Assembly (NCBI RefSeq): GCF_040807025.1
Contig: NC_090942.1
Span: 43,912,911-43,976,910 of the forward strand
Length of the DNA: 64,000 nt
From: Struthio camelus
Taxonomy: Eukaryota; Chordata; Aves; Struthioniformes; Struthionidae
Reading direction: 5' to 3'
The translations under genes were made by a program, and so were the position numbers. This document shows positions 47,243-59,640 of the stretch, one piece after another. A model generated the notes under the pieces. The model worked only from the letters and a program-made list of their open reading frames with translations. It made no database searches and had not been told where the DNA came from. The first letter of the stretch is position 1; each line of letters begins with the position of its first letter.

Positions 47243-50200
47243 CAATTTGCAAGAAATGCTGAGAATCCCACTGAACTACATGTCACACTATAAAGATATC
47301 ACTGCTGCATGCTTTAGCTGTTGTTAGGATTTTTTTTAGCCATGTCAAACACTACTAGCCATAAATATGTAGGGTGAAAATTTGAGCTAACTTCTACACA
47401 CCAGAGATGATACATACCCAGATAGTGAAGGCAGCAACTGGTCAAGGATATATTTTACCACAGAATTTAGCTCAGAATGCTACAGGATTTTTAAAGGAAG
47501 CCAAATTCATTGGTCTTGCTGCAACTCTTTGAAAACTGATGTGCTAAGAAGCGATACAGAAAATAGAAACTCACAGAGAAACCCTCAAATGCATTTGAAA
47601 CTGGAATTATGAAATAGCTATCAACAAAGGCCATCTAGTTGAAAGACATTGTTTTACTTAGCATGAGTTAGGAATACAGCAGACAGTTTCAATGGCAGTA
47701 AGGTACATTTTCCACCCAACTTTAACACCAGTCTTCTTAATCTGAGAAATGATTTCAGTCATCTGACTCAGCATTAGAGGAACTATTTAGTTTTGTGCAT
47801 AAGTCAGATGGAGGGCCAAAATCATTCTACAACCCACCGAAATTGCTGAAGTGACTCCAGGAATGAATTTAATCTTTTCTGTTTAAAATTTAAGATCTGT
47901 TATTTTTCTGATAGTTCAGGTAATTGCTACAGCTGGAACAAAAGCCTATCTCATTGTCTGTGGGCCCCAGTTTTTCCTGTCATTCTTTTTTCCTACAGTA
48001 GAGGCATAGCGAACCCCTCAGAGCACTCTGAAGGATTAATTCAGCGCTACACCCTTGTCCCACCAGAACTCCTGAGGGAATTCTTTGCAACCTGTGGTGT
48101 ATCCAGCCCTTGTTTCCACGCAGGGAAGGTAGGGTAAAGACCTCAGACAGGGGCTGGCTTGAAAAAATCCTGCAGATTCCAAGGCAAAGCAGTGAAATTA
48201 CCAGGCTTTTTGAAATCTCCCCTCTAAAGGCCTGCTTTGGGGGGCTTTGTTAAGAAAGCAATTATTTCCCAGGCCGAGTTTAGCACACCGCTGTGCACAC
48301 AGTCGAACGGACCCCAGTGAGGAAAAGCAACTAAGGCAAAGGGCCACCTTCCAAATATGTCAAGGTGAAAGCCCTGCCCTGAAGAGCTTTGAAAGAAAGA
48401 GGCAAGAAAGGGGCTCAGAGAGATTATATTAGCCCTGTTTTACAGATGGAGACTTGAGACTCAGAGGTGAAATCCCTATGGGAGTAATTTCTGCAAGATC
48501 AAGAGTTCACCTAGCCCCAGGAGAAGCTTTGTGGACAGGGAGCTGTGGTAGGTGTATGAGCCAGACTCCTTGTTCAAGTCCCACTGTGCCACGTCTCCGT
48601 CACATGGCTACACCCATGTAACTCCAAAGCCTTTTTGTTCAGGAGAAAACTGATCATTTGTTCATGGAGATGACATGATTCTCAGTTTCCAGTCTTCTTA
48701 ACTGCAATCGTTCCTTGAGAAGTTATTGTGAAAAAGCAGGATAAAGAGATGAGTTAACGCTGTGCCATGAACAAGTTGGCTTTCTTTGTGATTCTAATGC
48801 TTCATGAATACACACACTCACTGATGCAAACACTAGCAGATAATATTTTCTTCCAATATATGTAGGGCTATCTTGAATAAGGGAAGTCCATCACAGTTTT
48901 CCTTCTCCCTAAAAGTGTACACAAACACATGCACAAGATTGTATATGCATTTAGCTATGATATAGTACACTATAAACAAAATGTGTAAGTGAAGTTAGTA
49001 TATCTATCTAAATTATTGCAAACTCAAGTGATACATGTCAGCAGTTCCCTGAATTCCAGCACCTCTGCAGCTGCATATATGCATCACATAAATTTTCAGA
49101 CTTACTGTCTGTTACTGTTACAAATCATTTCAATGTGCAATCACTCCTTTAAACTGATTTTAGACAGATTAATCTTTTTTCTTCTTATTAAACACATCTT
49201 TCATGCAGAGTGTAAAACAATAACCCAGTTGTAATGCTTACTGGCATTGGCTCTTATCAAAGAGAAGGGTGGAGAAGTGCAATTAATAACAAGATAGGAA
49301 AGCCTGCTCCTTGGGTGGCAGCGCCTCTGAGGGTTTTCTACCTGACCGTTGCAGGACTAAAATCAAAGAATTGCAAAGCTGCTTGTTTCTTTATAGTCAC
49401 TGCAGAGGTACCTCTCAATCAGTGCTAATTAATGACAACTTTAACTTTTTATTTAAAAAAATCCCAGTAGCATCTGGACTTCTTGGAGAGAAAAAAATCT
49501 GTGAGCTGTCTTCTGAAGCATGACAACCCATATTGTTATAACCAACACAAAACTGGGCTGACTTTCAATATTCATTTTTTTTTTCACTTTCACCCATTTT
49601 GCTTGTTTGCTTGCTAGTACATGTTGGAATATGTGAATTATGATGTTTTGAAGGGCAGGACTTTTGCAGTTGTTTCAGCTCTTAATGATTTATGGACCAA
49701 CAATGGCCCTGGACGACATACCGAAAAGCACTATAGTTCAACCTATTATTTCTGAGCTCTGAAAATATTCCTTTTCTTGCCCTGAACGGGCGTGACTATG
49801 TGCTTCAAATAACAACAGTCATTTTTCCACTGAAAAGGTGGAATCTGACCTCGCATTGTATATTTTTTTAATTAAAAAGAAAGAAATTTGAGTGAACGGT
49901 GCATAGAACTTGAGAGTTATCAGACTGACTGAAATTCTTTAATCAGTGAAACAGCGTTTTTATATCACAAGCAATAGAACAATTTCCTAACACCAGTATG
50001 CTTCAATCTTTCAAACAGAAATTCCAAGCTAGATAATTGCCCAATGTCCATTCCCAGTCAAGTGTAGGTAATTTTTCTGAGACAGAAGGCAAAGTTGTCA
50101 GTTAAAAATTGTGATATTTATCCTGTGAAAACATGTCCTAGATCAATCATTTCATACAGGCATTCAGATGCTACCTGATATTTAAAAGCACAGCTTTTAA

Positions 50201-52526
50201 AATCCATACAAAGACCTTGCAAATATTTTTGCAAGTGCTCATCTTGCTAGAGCACACTCTGGAATGGACGTGCAGAAATATATCCACACTTTTGTGGATG
50301 AATCTGCAAATGAGGACCCAAAATATGCTGTGGGCTGAAGGAATATGAAAATAAAGATTCCACAAAATGTAAAATATTTGTCCTATTCAAATGAAAATTT
50401 CCTTTTTCTGAGCTCCAGCGTCCTGCGTGAAAAAGCAGCAGCCTTTTTTCTCCTCTGAGCAATGTTAATGGCCGTTTTAATGATTGTCTCCTCAAGTTTA
50501 CAGCCAGCTGTCTAATTACTGAATGTCAATATTTATAAAAGCCCAGCATATACAGTGATAATGACACAATTCAACATTTACAGGGATCACATTTTTCATA
50601 AGTATCAGCACTGAGTAATCATCATAACTACTGTCTTGATACTTCTGCTAATTTCAGATTATAATGAACAAGATTTCCTTGAAACATCTAAACTACAGAC
50701 TAGTCACCCCTTACCCTTTTGGTGACTTCAGACCAAGAGTATAGTAGCAGTAAGAAAGAACTGTGATTTCTTGTTCCTTAGAAATCATCACTGAATTGAT
50801 GGGATGCAGGATATTTTTAAGATGCTGTGACTGATTTGCAAGTGGTAGGGGGCCTGAAAGAGGGAGCGGAGGGGAAGGAAGACTCCGTCTTCCACACAAT
50901 AGCTCAGTGATTGGAACAATATTTGGAGAGAGGGAAAAGAGGTCGGCAGAGTGTCATAATCCCTTTGCCTCTCTCCAAATCTTCCTTTTCTCACTAGCAA
51001 GCTCAGAAGTTTCGGCTTTGAAAATTTCTCAAAAACAGAGGCACTGTTTGATTTTAGGCCCTGTGAGATTAAGTAGTTGTCGGGAGTAAAGTTATTGCCC
51101 AAGAGTTAGATGACTCAAATGCATCTACATTGCAGTTTAGGTGGAATTTAGCCAGTGGGAATTGGATCCAAAAGCCTATGAGGATGCAGCAGCACAGACA
51201 TCACGGAGGGAAGGACTGTACTGGCAAGCATCATTTCCATGTAGTAAGGGAAAGATTACAAATATGAACATTAGAGAAGCCATTCTTGCCTACTGCTGAC
51301 ATATGTACTTCCATGTTCAGGTCACAATTATATTTACCACATAATTGCAACCAGAGGCAAACCTCAGTTTTATATCTTATTCAACAGAAAACTCCCTACT
51401 ATTGCGCTGTTTTCTAATATTAGGCTCTCTTGACAGAAATGATGTCAGTAGCTCCCTCCATTTCCTGCAGCGCCTGTTTCCTTAGGATATGTTATAGAGC
51501 AATATTCATCCAAACTAAAGAAAGGTGTAAATTAAGTTGAATTAAATTGAAGCAAATTGAGGAAATATTCATTCTGCCTGGGAATGACCACATAGATATC
51601 TAATGCAGTTTAAATAATGTATCCTAAATGCTTTCCTTTAGGTAATTTGATTACTGTTCCTGACCAGCCCCACGTAATAATCAGATGTTCTTTACTGTAG
51701 TATTAACCAGACTTGCATTTAAGAGCCTGCTCTAAAGATTGGAAAAAAGATCCCTCTGAATCCATCGGGCTTTGCATCAGATACCCAGCTTGCAGGACTG
51801 GCTGAAATGAGCCTGAAGAGTGTAGGAGTAGTCTGCCCTGCTGTAATGTCGTAACATAACATAACACAGAACATTCATATTATGTCAGTGCAAAGGCTCA
51901 TCTGGGCCTGCCTTCTGTCTCCTATAAACGTCATTAGGGGATCTTTAGACAGGAATATAAGAACAAAAGAGAGCGGGGGAGGTACAAAAGCAAAGGAGAG
52001 GGAACTATCTTTGTATGCTTCCCAAACAATAGCAGGATTCCTGAACTGCAAGTTACATCCAGATGCCCTAAGAACAGCAGTGGCTTCAGTACCTGAAATA
52101 ATAAAGTAAGAGCAGCAGAAATGAAGCTCTTTATTGTCCTCATTTACTTGTGTGTGTGTTAGCGGGGAACATGATGTGTTCATGATTGGTTGCTTGAAGA
52201 AAAGAAAGAAAACCAAACAAATTTTAAAGTAGAGGAATGTTTTATGGGCCAAGTGCAGTCAGGAACCTTGGATTTCAGTACAATATTTGATCATCTCACT
52301 CAAATTCTCTCAGTTTGTTCTCCAATATGTAAAATAGAAATAGAAAAGTGTACCATAAATGATACCATGAGATTACAACGGTTCATATTTGTATAATATT
52401 CTGAAGTTTTTGATTACAGTAAAAGATCTAAATACTTTGTGGTTTCTTTGTTTTTACTGTGAATGATTTGCTTGCATTAGCACTATCTTTACTTAAATTA
52501 GTTAAATTACTACAGATAAAAGCATG

Positions 52527-52542
52527 CATATATATATATATA
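52527..52542. repeat. AT dinucleotide microsatellite
   Basis: About eight TA units are seen directly, followed by related AT-rich sequence to 52,553. Confidence 0.85.
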
Positions 52543-54901
52543 TTTTATATATACATGTCAAATTCTCATTGAATTTACTCACGAGAAATTTAAAAATAGC
52601 CATTTTCAGTGTCATTAGATGCGTTTCTCTTCTAACTGTTATTGGCATAAATTATGATGCCTGATTTTCCCATGGTGGAAGTTTGCTCTTTTGCTTGGTT
52701 TCTCTTTTGTGTAGTAGGATGAAGAACCTGTGTGGCTGGAGTAAGCTCATATTCCTGTTCTAGGGTATAGCAAATGAAAATTGACTTCTATTGAACACAA
52801 TATACCTATACTTATGGCACATACTGGGAAACTGCATTAGCAGTGTGAAACTAGATTTTTGCTGTGGAAGTGTGAAATAGACCCTGAAATAGAATGCAAG
52901 GAAAGGGGCACATTTTCCAATGCAGATTAAACATTTGCAATGGATTCCAAAAGCATCTGCTGAACAATAGCACATGCAGATTTGTTTTGCTATGTACGGC
53001 TGCTCTTGTTACCACCTGATAGGAAGAAGGAGTCAACAATTAAACAGTATGACCCGTTAAGCAACTGTTACCATGGAATGGAAACTTATGCTCAGTAGCT
53101 TTGAGTAAAGCATGTTGAACAAAATACTATTTTATTTTAAAATTTAAAAATTTTTAGAAGACTGAAAAATAACCTTGGACCTACAATTCACTCTCTGAGA
53201 TTCTCTCCCCATGCCCTACACCCCCTAGAAAATGCCCAACTGTTAGTCATAATGCATTTTGGTTTCTTACTAACCTCCTTTCTTCCATTAATTCAAAAGA
53301 ATTTGTGTAGGTAACTCATATCTTAATTTACCAGACAAGTTGAAATTTCTTTACTGTCACTGGGCATTTACATTGTTTTTAAGCCTTGCATAGATCAGCC
53401 AAAAGGCATAATCGTTTACGTTTTCATTTTAAGTCTTTATTATTGGGATTATGGAAGTGCTGAGATGTTCCCTTGCACGTAGCTCCTCATTATGACAATA
53501 AACCATAGAGATAGTCTCTGTGTTAGAAATTTATTGTCTAAACAAACTACTCAGACAACACAGTTCTCCTGAGTCCCTGGCCACCGCCATTTCTACCTAA
53601 GCCTCTGCTTAGAAATACTAACTACTAATTCTGGGCATCGCACAGGGGAAACCAAAGGAAGTCTTGGCATTGCCTGTGCCTGTATAGGTAAGATGCAAAG
53701 CCAGCAAGACAGCAGTAGGATTGTAATCGGGAGACTTCCCTAATGGGTTACTGGCACAGTATGAAGACTACATTAGATAGTCACTGCTGACATGACAAGA
53801 TACTCTCCCAACAGGGACCATGAACTGAAAGAAAACATTGTCAGCCTGAAATCTAAGCTGCCCAGCCACATACCAGGAGCGTCTACTGCCAGCCTTCTGC
53901 AAAGGCTTTGTGAAGAAAGCTAACATTTAGCATTTATAATGAGGCTTTAAACAAATTCCAGGCATGGAATTTACTAAAAGGGTATTCACAGTCATTGCAC
54001 CCTTCACAGCTTTGACTGTGGCCATTTGGCAGGCACTACTGCCCTGTAGTACATGTTCCCTATTAGGAACATCGTTGTCTAGGACAAGGGTACCGCTGCT
54101 GTAGTCCATCCCAGCCCTTTCCTTGGAGTCTACCTTCAAAGGGGGCCTATGGCAGCAAAAACCTAGACTGAATGAAAGTGGATCAAATAGGCACAATACA
54201 GACAAGGCAAAGTGTATGCATAGGAATAAAACAAATGCCGAAGCAACTGCTTTCCCAAGCTCTGCATCCATCTGTCTTTCTCTGTCATTAACAGATGTAC
54301 ATTTTTTTAGGAAATCACTTAGAACTAGCATAGATTTAGACCTTCAGAAAGATAACCCCATACCCCAAAGGATGTGAGGGCATATCGGTCGAAGTACCTC
54401 TTAAACTCTTTTCATTATTCATTGGATGTCTAGGAAAACATTTTGAATGGTGTAACTCTATATACCCAACAGGCTGGTGCCAGAGATTCCATTAAAATGG
54501 TGTAATGACTACCTGAGCTGCCTAATACGCGGGGTGAGCCACAGCCACATATTAACCCTTATTGATCTACGCAGAAGAGACAAAAGATAAAACAATGCAT
54601 AGGGCCCTAGCCTGTCTGTCTTAGACAGTAGGGTGATATTTTTCTCTCGGATGCCCACGGCAGGCTAAAACCTTCACTTACAGTAACTAGAGCTGAAGAC
54701 ATAGGGGAAACAAAGACATAGATGCTAACATGAGGACAGGATTTCCACTGCCATTTGAAAATTAGACAGGGAACTTACTCGAATATGCCTGTCCTGGACT
54801 TTTGAGGGAAAAAAGAGAATTCTGCTTTGGCAGTATAAAGAGTTTAGAGCCAGAGAGAATAAAGGTTCACTTTCTTTGTATTTTTAACATTCTGCTCCTA
54901 A

Positions 54902-55186
54902 ATGCCACCTAAGTGCCATGGTTCAGCTACCAACAGGCCATGCACTCCAGCACTACTCTATCTGGAGAAGCAGTCGCCTCCCCAGCTTCAGCGCTTGCCT
55001 GGGCCTCTGGGCCGAGGATTGGCCCCAGGGCCACTGCTGGCAGCTCCATTGCTCCTGCTCCTGCTCCTGCCATCCACCCAGAAAGCCCCTGAGCTTTCCT
55101 GCAGCGTTGGTCACTTTCTCCACTTTTTTCAGTTAAAACAAAAATCAGGAATAAAGCGGTTCACTCATTTCCTTAACTACTATTGA
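54902..55186 (+). other. 94-codon ORF with leucine run, doubtful
   Basis: This GC-rich open frame contains a run of seven Leu (residues about 51-57) encoded by CTC/CTG repeats, preceded by a Pro/Gly-rich stretch. It looks superficially like a signal peptide, but the run lies too far from the start and the frame ends soon after. A 72-codon frame overlaps it in another phase. I regard it as a low-complexity chance frame. Confidence 0.1.
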
Positions 55187-57079
55187 ACTGGATTCACCTT
55201 AGCTGGGCTCTGGACTTGCCCCATCGTAACTGCACAGGCAGTCCATTGCATGGAGTACCCACACACACGTGAGATGAAGGAACGAAAAAACAGTCTGAAA
55301 TTTGGAGGCAGTGACTTTTAGGGCTCCTTCTGTACCAGAGAGGCCAAACATTTGCTTAAAATGCTGTTTTGTATGCATCCACGGTCACTTTCATCAGGCC
55401 CATTAATCCCCAAAGTAATTTATATTTACCTATTCTTACTCCTTCCTACAGCACTATCATCACAATTACTTTTTAATTTTTGAAAATACAAGGAAAAGGC
55501 ATTTGTGTAAATAAAGACAGAAACCTTCCAATTAAGATTTGTCTTTAAAACAGAGAAATTCCCTGATTTACTGTATGTAGCATCCTTGCTACATGCAAGG
55601 CATAAAGGCATTTGGCCTTTATGATTTTTTTCACTTTCTTAGGGAAAAAGATCTGCCTCAAAGACACAAAATGTATGTGTAGATACATCCTAGAGGAGAC
55701 TAGCCAATACTGAAGCACCACATATCCTGCTTAAACACTGAAATTAGTAAGATACCAGTAGTCCAATTGTTCCAGGATTTTTCTTCCAACAGAGTATGGC
55801 AAAGTCTCTCTGACTGCCATGGAAACAGGCTGGGGAGTGTTGTGAAATGGAATAAGATTTGATTGTGCAAATAATCTGTAGTTACTGTGACTATAGCTCA
55901 TTGCCAAGGTATAAATGTCATACTTCATATGAAAAAAGTTTCCATCTGATGTTCCTTTAATCCTATTCACTGGTTCTATACGATTTCCCCCCGGTCAAAT
56001 AACATGACTCTTCAGTGTTTCTCATAGACTGGAAAAATCTTTAATGAACACTATGTAAGAAATAATCCATTGCAGGCAGAGGAATAGAGGAGATGACCTA
56101 AAGGATCTCTTATTCCTACTAGTTCTTTGTTATAGTAAATATGCTCATAATTAGAGGACAAAACAACAATTATTCTGATGTAAAAACATCCATGTTAAGT
56201 GTTGTAATAATGCAAATAATTTGGTAAAAAGTCATGCCCCAAAATGAAATAATTATATCGTACAAAAACTGTACATCAGCCAGACCTGGCAAACAGCTCT
56301 TCATGTGGGAAGCTGTGCTGGAGTGTGTCCTGGCCTCAACAAAGTACATTTCTTGGGGCATTTACTGTATGATTTCCTGAAATATTAAAAAAAACAATAA
56401 TTGTCTTCCTTGCTTAATGAACACAAATTAAATCCATTGAAAGTACAGCTTCTCATTATCCATAGGACAGTAACTTCTTCCCTTGCCTCCTTCCAGTCTG
56501 GGGCTTGTTTGTTGTAATTTTTAAAAGTCTCTTCCTGGAAAATCATCCTGGCAATAAAAAGAGAGCGGAACGAGGGGAGAGAGGGGGGAAAACAAACAAG
56601 TAAGGCAATGACTTGGCTTTCAAAAAGAAAACTGGAACGAAACAGATAATATTTTAACCCTAGATGTGGTAGCAGTCCTCATGAGTTAGCACCGTTATTT
56701 TAGTGCTAACTCTCTCTTAATGTCCCAGTTGGAAGGTGTAAGCAACTGCTCCTATTTCATGTATTTGCCAGAGAGACATATAAATTGGTCTGGGTAAAGG
56801 AGGACTAGTCCAGGCAATGGGAACAAGTTGGTCATCAGCTGGTGCCCTGACTCAAGGATGGAGATGAAACAGGTGGAAACAAATCCATTGTACCCCACTT
56901 TACTGCTGTTTTGTGCACGAACACGGTTGTAATGCAGTAATGCACGGTTGTAATGCAACTGCCTGCATATTCTTCAGTTTAAAAGCAGCAAAAAAAGCAA
57001 AGGGAACAATCAGGCTGTCAAATGCATATATAAAACATGCCATTACTGTTCAGATTGTCTCTGTGGTGCCCTAGTAGCT
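55187..57079. other. Non-coding AT-rich stretch, no gene seen
   Basis: Frames are all below 80 codons. A purine-rich tract lies at about 56,562-56,590. A 15-base direct repeat, CACGGTTGTAATGCA, occurs at 56,922 and 56,943 with a 21-base period. Confidence 0.55.
56922..56957. repeat. Direct repeat, 21-base period
   Basis: CACGGTTGTAATGCA occurs at 56,922-56,936 and 56,943-56,957. Confidence 0.8.
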
Positions 57080-57529
57080 ATGCGGCTCAGCGCTTCTCCC
57101 CTGAGAGAGCAGCACTGGTGCTGCTGTGCAGCTGTGAGCCCCTGGTGCAAGGGGGTGGTGTCCTGGGGCAGCTGTCCCAGGCTGCCTAGCCACTGCCTGC
57201 TTCGAACCTGTACCAGCACAGTGTCCGCAAACCGCCACTTATTTCTGCATGATATCTCTCTATCTGGGATTAGAGAGTCTACCATTTGTGATACCACTGA
57301 TGTTTCTGCTATATTGAACCCAAGCGAGCGTGATTTTTATGTGGCACTGACTGCTCCTCAGACCTTCGATAGCCCTGAGTATTTAATTTTGCTTTGCTGG
57401 TTTATACACCTGCAACCCCCTGGTGACCTGATGCCTGCTTCCGACAGTGCTGGGTCCCTCGGCCTGGGTTTTCTGACGAACCCAATGTCAGCAGACGCCT
57501 GTGCAGGCTTCGCTGGCTCCGCTCCATAA
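57080..57529 (+). other. 149-codon ORF, unknown, probably chance
   Basis: This open frame lies in a GC-richer patch and is Cys- and Ser-rich at its start. A 104-codon frame on the other strand (57,358-57,672) and an 84-codon frame (57,043-57,297) overlap it. No domain, signal or neighbouring gene supports it. The surrounding block holds several CpG and could be part of an unrecognised repeat. Confidence 0.1.
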
Positions 57530-58446
57530 TGTAGCAGGGCCAGGTAGGCATGACAGTTTGACTTCTCACCCTTTTTTAATAGGTATGTTAATATCTTGAC
57601 ACCATTTTCCACCAGTCTGTAGGACTGTGGATAACATGAGCTGGCTGTTACGTGTCTAAACAGATGCTTCACTGAAAACTGATTACATCTATTCCATCTT
57701 AACTATGGCCCAGTGTCAGACACTATTTTACCAGCAAAAATTGATTTGCTAAGCCTGCTCATATGTTTACCTGGTACCATCTTCTAGTAAGACTATCTCA
57801 GAGAAGTGGAAATGACAAACAGGGACCAGTACGCACTTCACAGAGAACACCAGCATGTCCATGCCTCTCATTCCTAAGGGCAAGTTGCCTTCTGCTATCA
57901 ATGCTGGACTTTTTCATTTGATTCAGTTTGTACTTATGGTATAAGTGACATGACTTAGCCTGCTTTAAGTCACTGCTCATATGAAACCGGTAGAAAACAT
58001 CTCTGGATTTTTTCACATGTTTTTTCATTCATTAAACAATTGTTACCAACCCTTTTCAGCATATTTTTCTGTAACCCTTTAAAACTCACAACCCTGGTGT
58101 AAATAAAATAGAATATTGTTCCAGGCAATTTCCTTAAAGAACTTTGTGCCTCAAAAACTATTTTAATCATGTTCCAATAAAGTAGTTTAATAATTAAAAT
58201 ATTTGTGACCTTCATTAAATTTAAGGATTAGAGTTAATCTAAAAATCAAGTTAGCAATTTTAAAACAGTCTTCCAGGAAGTAAATCAAAGCTAGAAGTTA
58301 TACGGAAGTTAGAAGAAGCTGTAAAGTGAAAACACTTTGTGAGAGCTTCCATCAGAGACTATTACAGTCTCTGATACAGTATAGCAAACTAATAGGTGTT
58401 TAAAGATTTTAAAATGCAGATTACTGAATTTATAATTGCTATCTTT
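57530..58446. other. Non-coding AT-rich stretch, no gene seen
   Basis: This AT-rich sequence leads into the 5' break of CR1-C. Short frames only. Confidence 0.55.
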
Positions 58447-59559
58447 GTTGTCTACCTGGACTTCAGCAAGGCTTTCGACACTGTCTCCCATCACATCCTC
58501 CTAGGTAAGCTCAGGAAGTGTGGGTTGGATGAGTGGACGGTGAGGTGGATTGAGAACTGGCTGGATGGCAGAGCTCAAAGGGTTGTAATCAGCAGTGCAG
58601 TTTCTAGTTGGAGGCCTGTAGCTAGTGGTGTCCCCCAGGGGCCAGTCCTGGGTCCAGTCTTGTTCAATATATTCCTCAATGACCTGGAGGAAGGGACAGA
58701 GTGCACCCTCAGCAAGTCTGCTGATGATACTAAACTGGGAGGAGTGGCTGTGCTGCCATTCAGAGGGACCTGGACAGGCTGGAGAGATGGACAATGAGGA
58801 ACCTCCTGAAGTTCAACAAAGGCAAGTGCAGGGTCCTGCACCTAGGGAGAAATAACCCCAGGCACCAGGACAGGCTGGGGGCTGACCTGCTGGAAAGCAG
58901 CTCTGCCGAGAAGGACCTGGGAGTGCTGGTGGACAACAAGTTTGCTGGAAAGCAGCTCTGCAGAGAAGGACCTGGGAGTGCTGGTGGACAACAGGTTAAG
59001 CATGAGCCAGCAATGTGCCCCTGTGGCCAAGAAGGCCAATGGCATCCTGGGGGGCATTAGGCAGAGTGCTGCCAGCAGGTCGAGGGAGGTGATCCTGCCC
59101 CTCTACTCAGCCCTGGGGGGGCCACATCTGGAGTACTGTGTCCAATTCTGGGCTCCCCAGTGCAAGAGAGACATGGCACTACTGCAGAGAGTCCAGCGGA
59201 GGGCTACCAAGATGATGAGGGGACTGGAGCATCTCTCCTCTGAAGAAAGGCTGAGGGAGCTGGGCCTGTTCAGCCTGGAGAAGAGAAGACTGAGAGGGGA
59301 TCTGATCAATGTCTACAAGTATCTGAAGGGAGGGTGTCGAGAGGATGGGGCCAGACTCTTCTCCGAGGTGCCCAGCGACAGGACAAGAGGCAATGGGCAC
59401 AAACTGAACCACAGGAAGTTCCATCTGAACCTGAGGAAAAACTTCTTGACTGTGAGGGTGCCTGAGCACTGGAAGAGGTTGCCCAGAGAAGTAGTGGAGT
59501 CTCCTTCCCTGGAGATATTCAAAACCCGCCTGGACGTGATCCTGTGCAACATGCTCTAG
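58447..59559 (+). pseudogene. CR1-C ORF2 fragment with two frame changes
   Basis: The reading starts in the frame of 58,396-58,797 with [23 protein letters not shown] and [13 protein letters not shown]. Motif C reads KSADDTK instead of KFADDTK, so the residue before the catalytic Asp pair is changed. After KLGG about 16 bases are missing compared with copy A, moving the frame by one. The second frame (58,794-59,060) carries [19 protein letters not shown] 55-base tandem duplication at 58,889-58,998 then moves the frame back, and 58,942-59,559 continues through [17 protein letters not shown] to the normal C-terminus [10 protein letters not shown]. The first 17 codons of the 58,396 frame are flanking DNA, not CR1. 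Confidence 0.9.
58889..58998 (+). repeat. 55-base tandem duplication inside CR1-C
   Basis: Copy 1 is 58,889-58,943 and copy 2 is 58,944-58,998; they agree at 52 of 55 positions. The unit encodes the [15 protein letters not shown] segment. CR1-A carries this unit once, so the duplication arose within copy C or its direct source. Confidence 0.95.
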
Positions 59560-59640
59560 AAGACCCTGCTTGAGCAGGGGGGTTGGACTCGATCTCCAGA
59601 GGTCCCTTCCAACCCTGGCCATTCTGTGATTCTGTAATTT

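Larger units (their letters stand above)
45876..54901. other. Non-coding AT-rich stretch, no gene seen
   Basis: Only chance-sized frames occur, the longest 125 codons (51,875-52,252, minus). A GC-rich patch at 47,037-47,205 follows a strong acceptor (TTCTTCCCTTTGCAG), but no matching donor or recognisable frame was found. Small direct repeats occur at 47,219-47,242 (12-base unit, two copies) and 51,530-51,560 (10-base unit, three imperfect copies). Most of the rest is CpG-poor and AT-rich. Confidence 0.5.
58447..59640 (+). mobile_element. CR1 retrotransposon copy C, 5'-truncated
   Basis: This plus-strand CR1 of about 1.2 kb starts abruptly at TCTACCTGGACTTCAGCAAGG (reverse transcriptase motif A). 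It runs to the 3' tail ATTCTGTGATTCTGTAATTT at 59,621-59,640. Its sequence is close to copy A through the shared part, and the C-terminal 130 residues differ at only about one position in seven. It is therefore a fairly young member of the same or a sister subfamily. No clear target duplication is visible. The 5' end is an ordinary truncation, deeper than in copy A. Confidence 0.95.

Noticed and set aside
54902..55186. Leucine-run ORF resembling a signal peptide
   Set aside because: The hydrophobic run is more than 50 residues from the start, arises from a CTC/CTG low-complexity tract and lacks any downstream domain.
58501..59622. Minus-strand frames of up to 147 codons over CR1-C
   Set aside because: Antisense shadows of the plus-strand CR1 ORF2.
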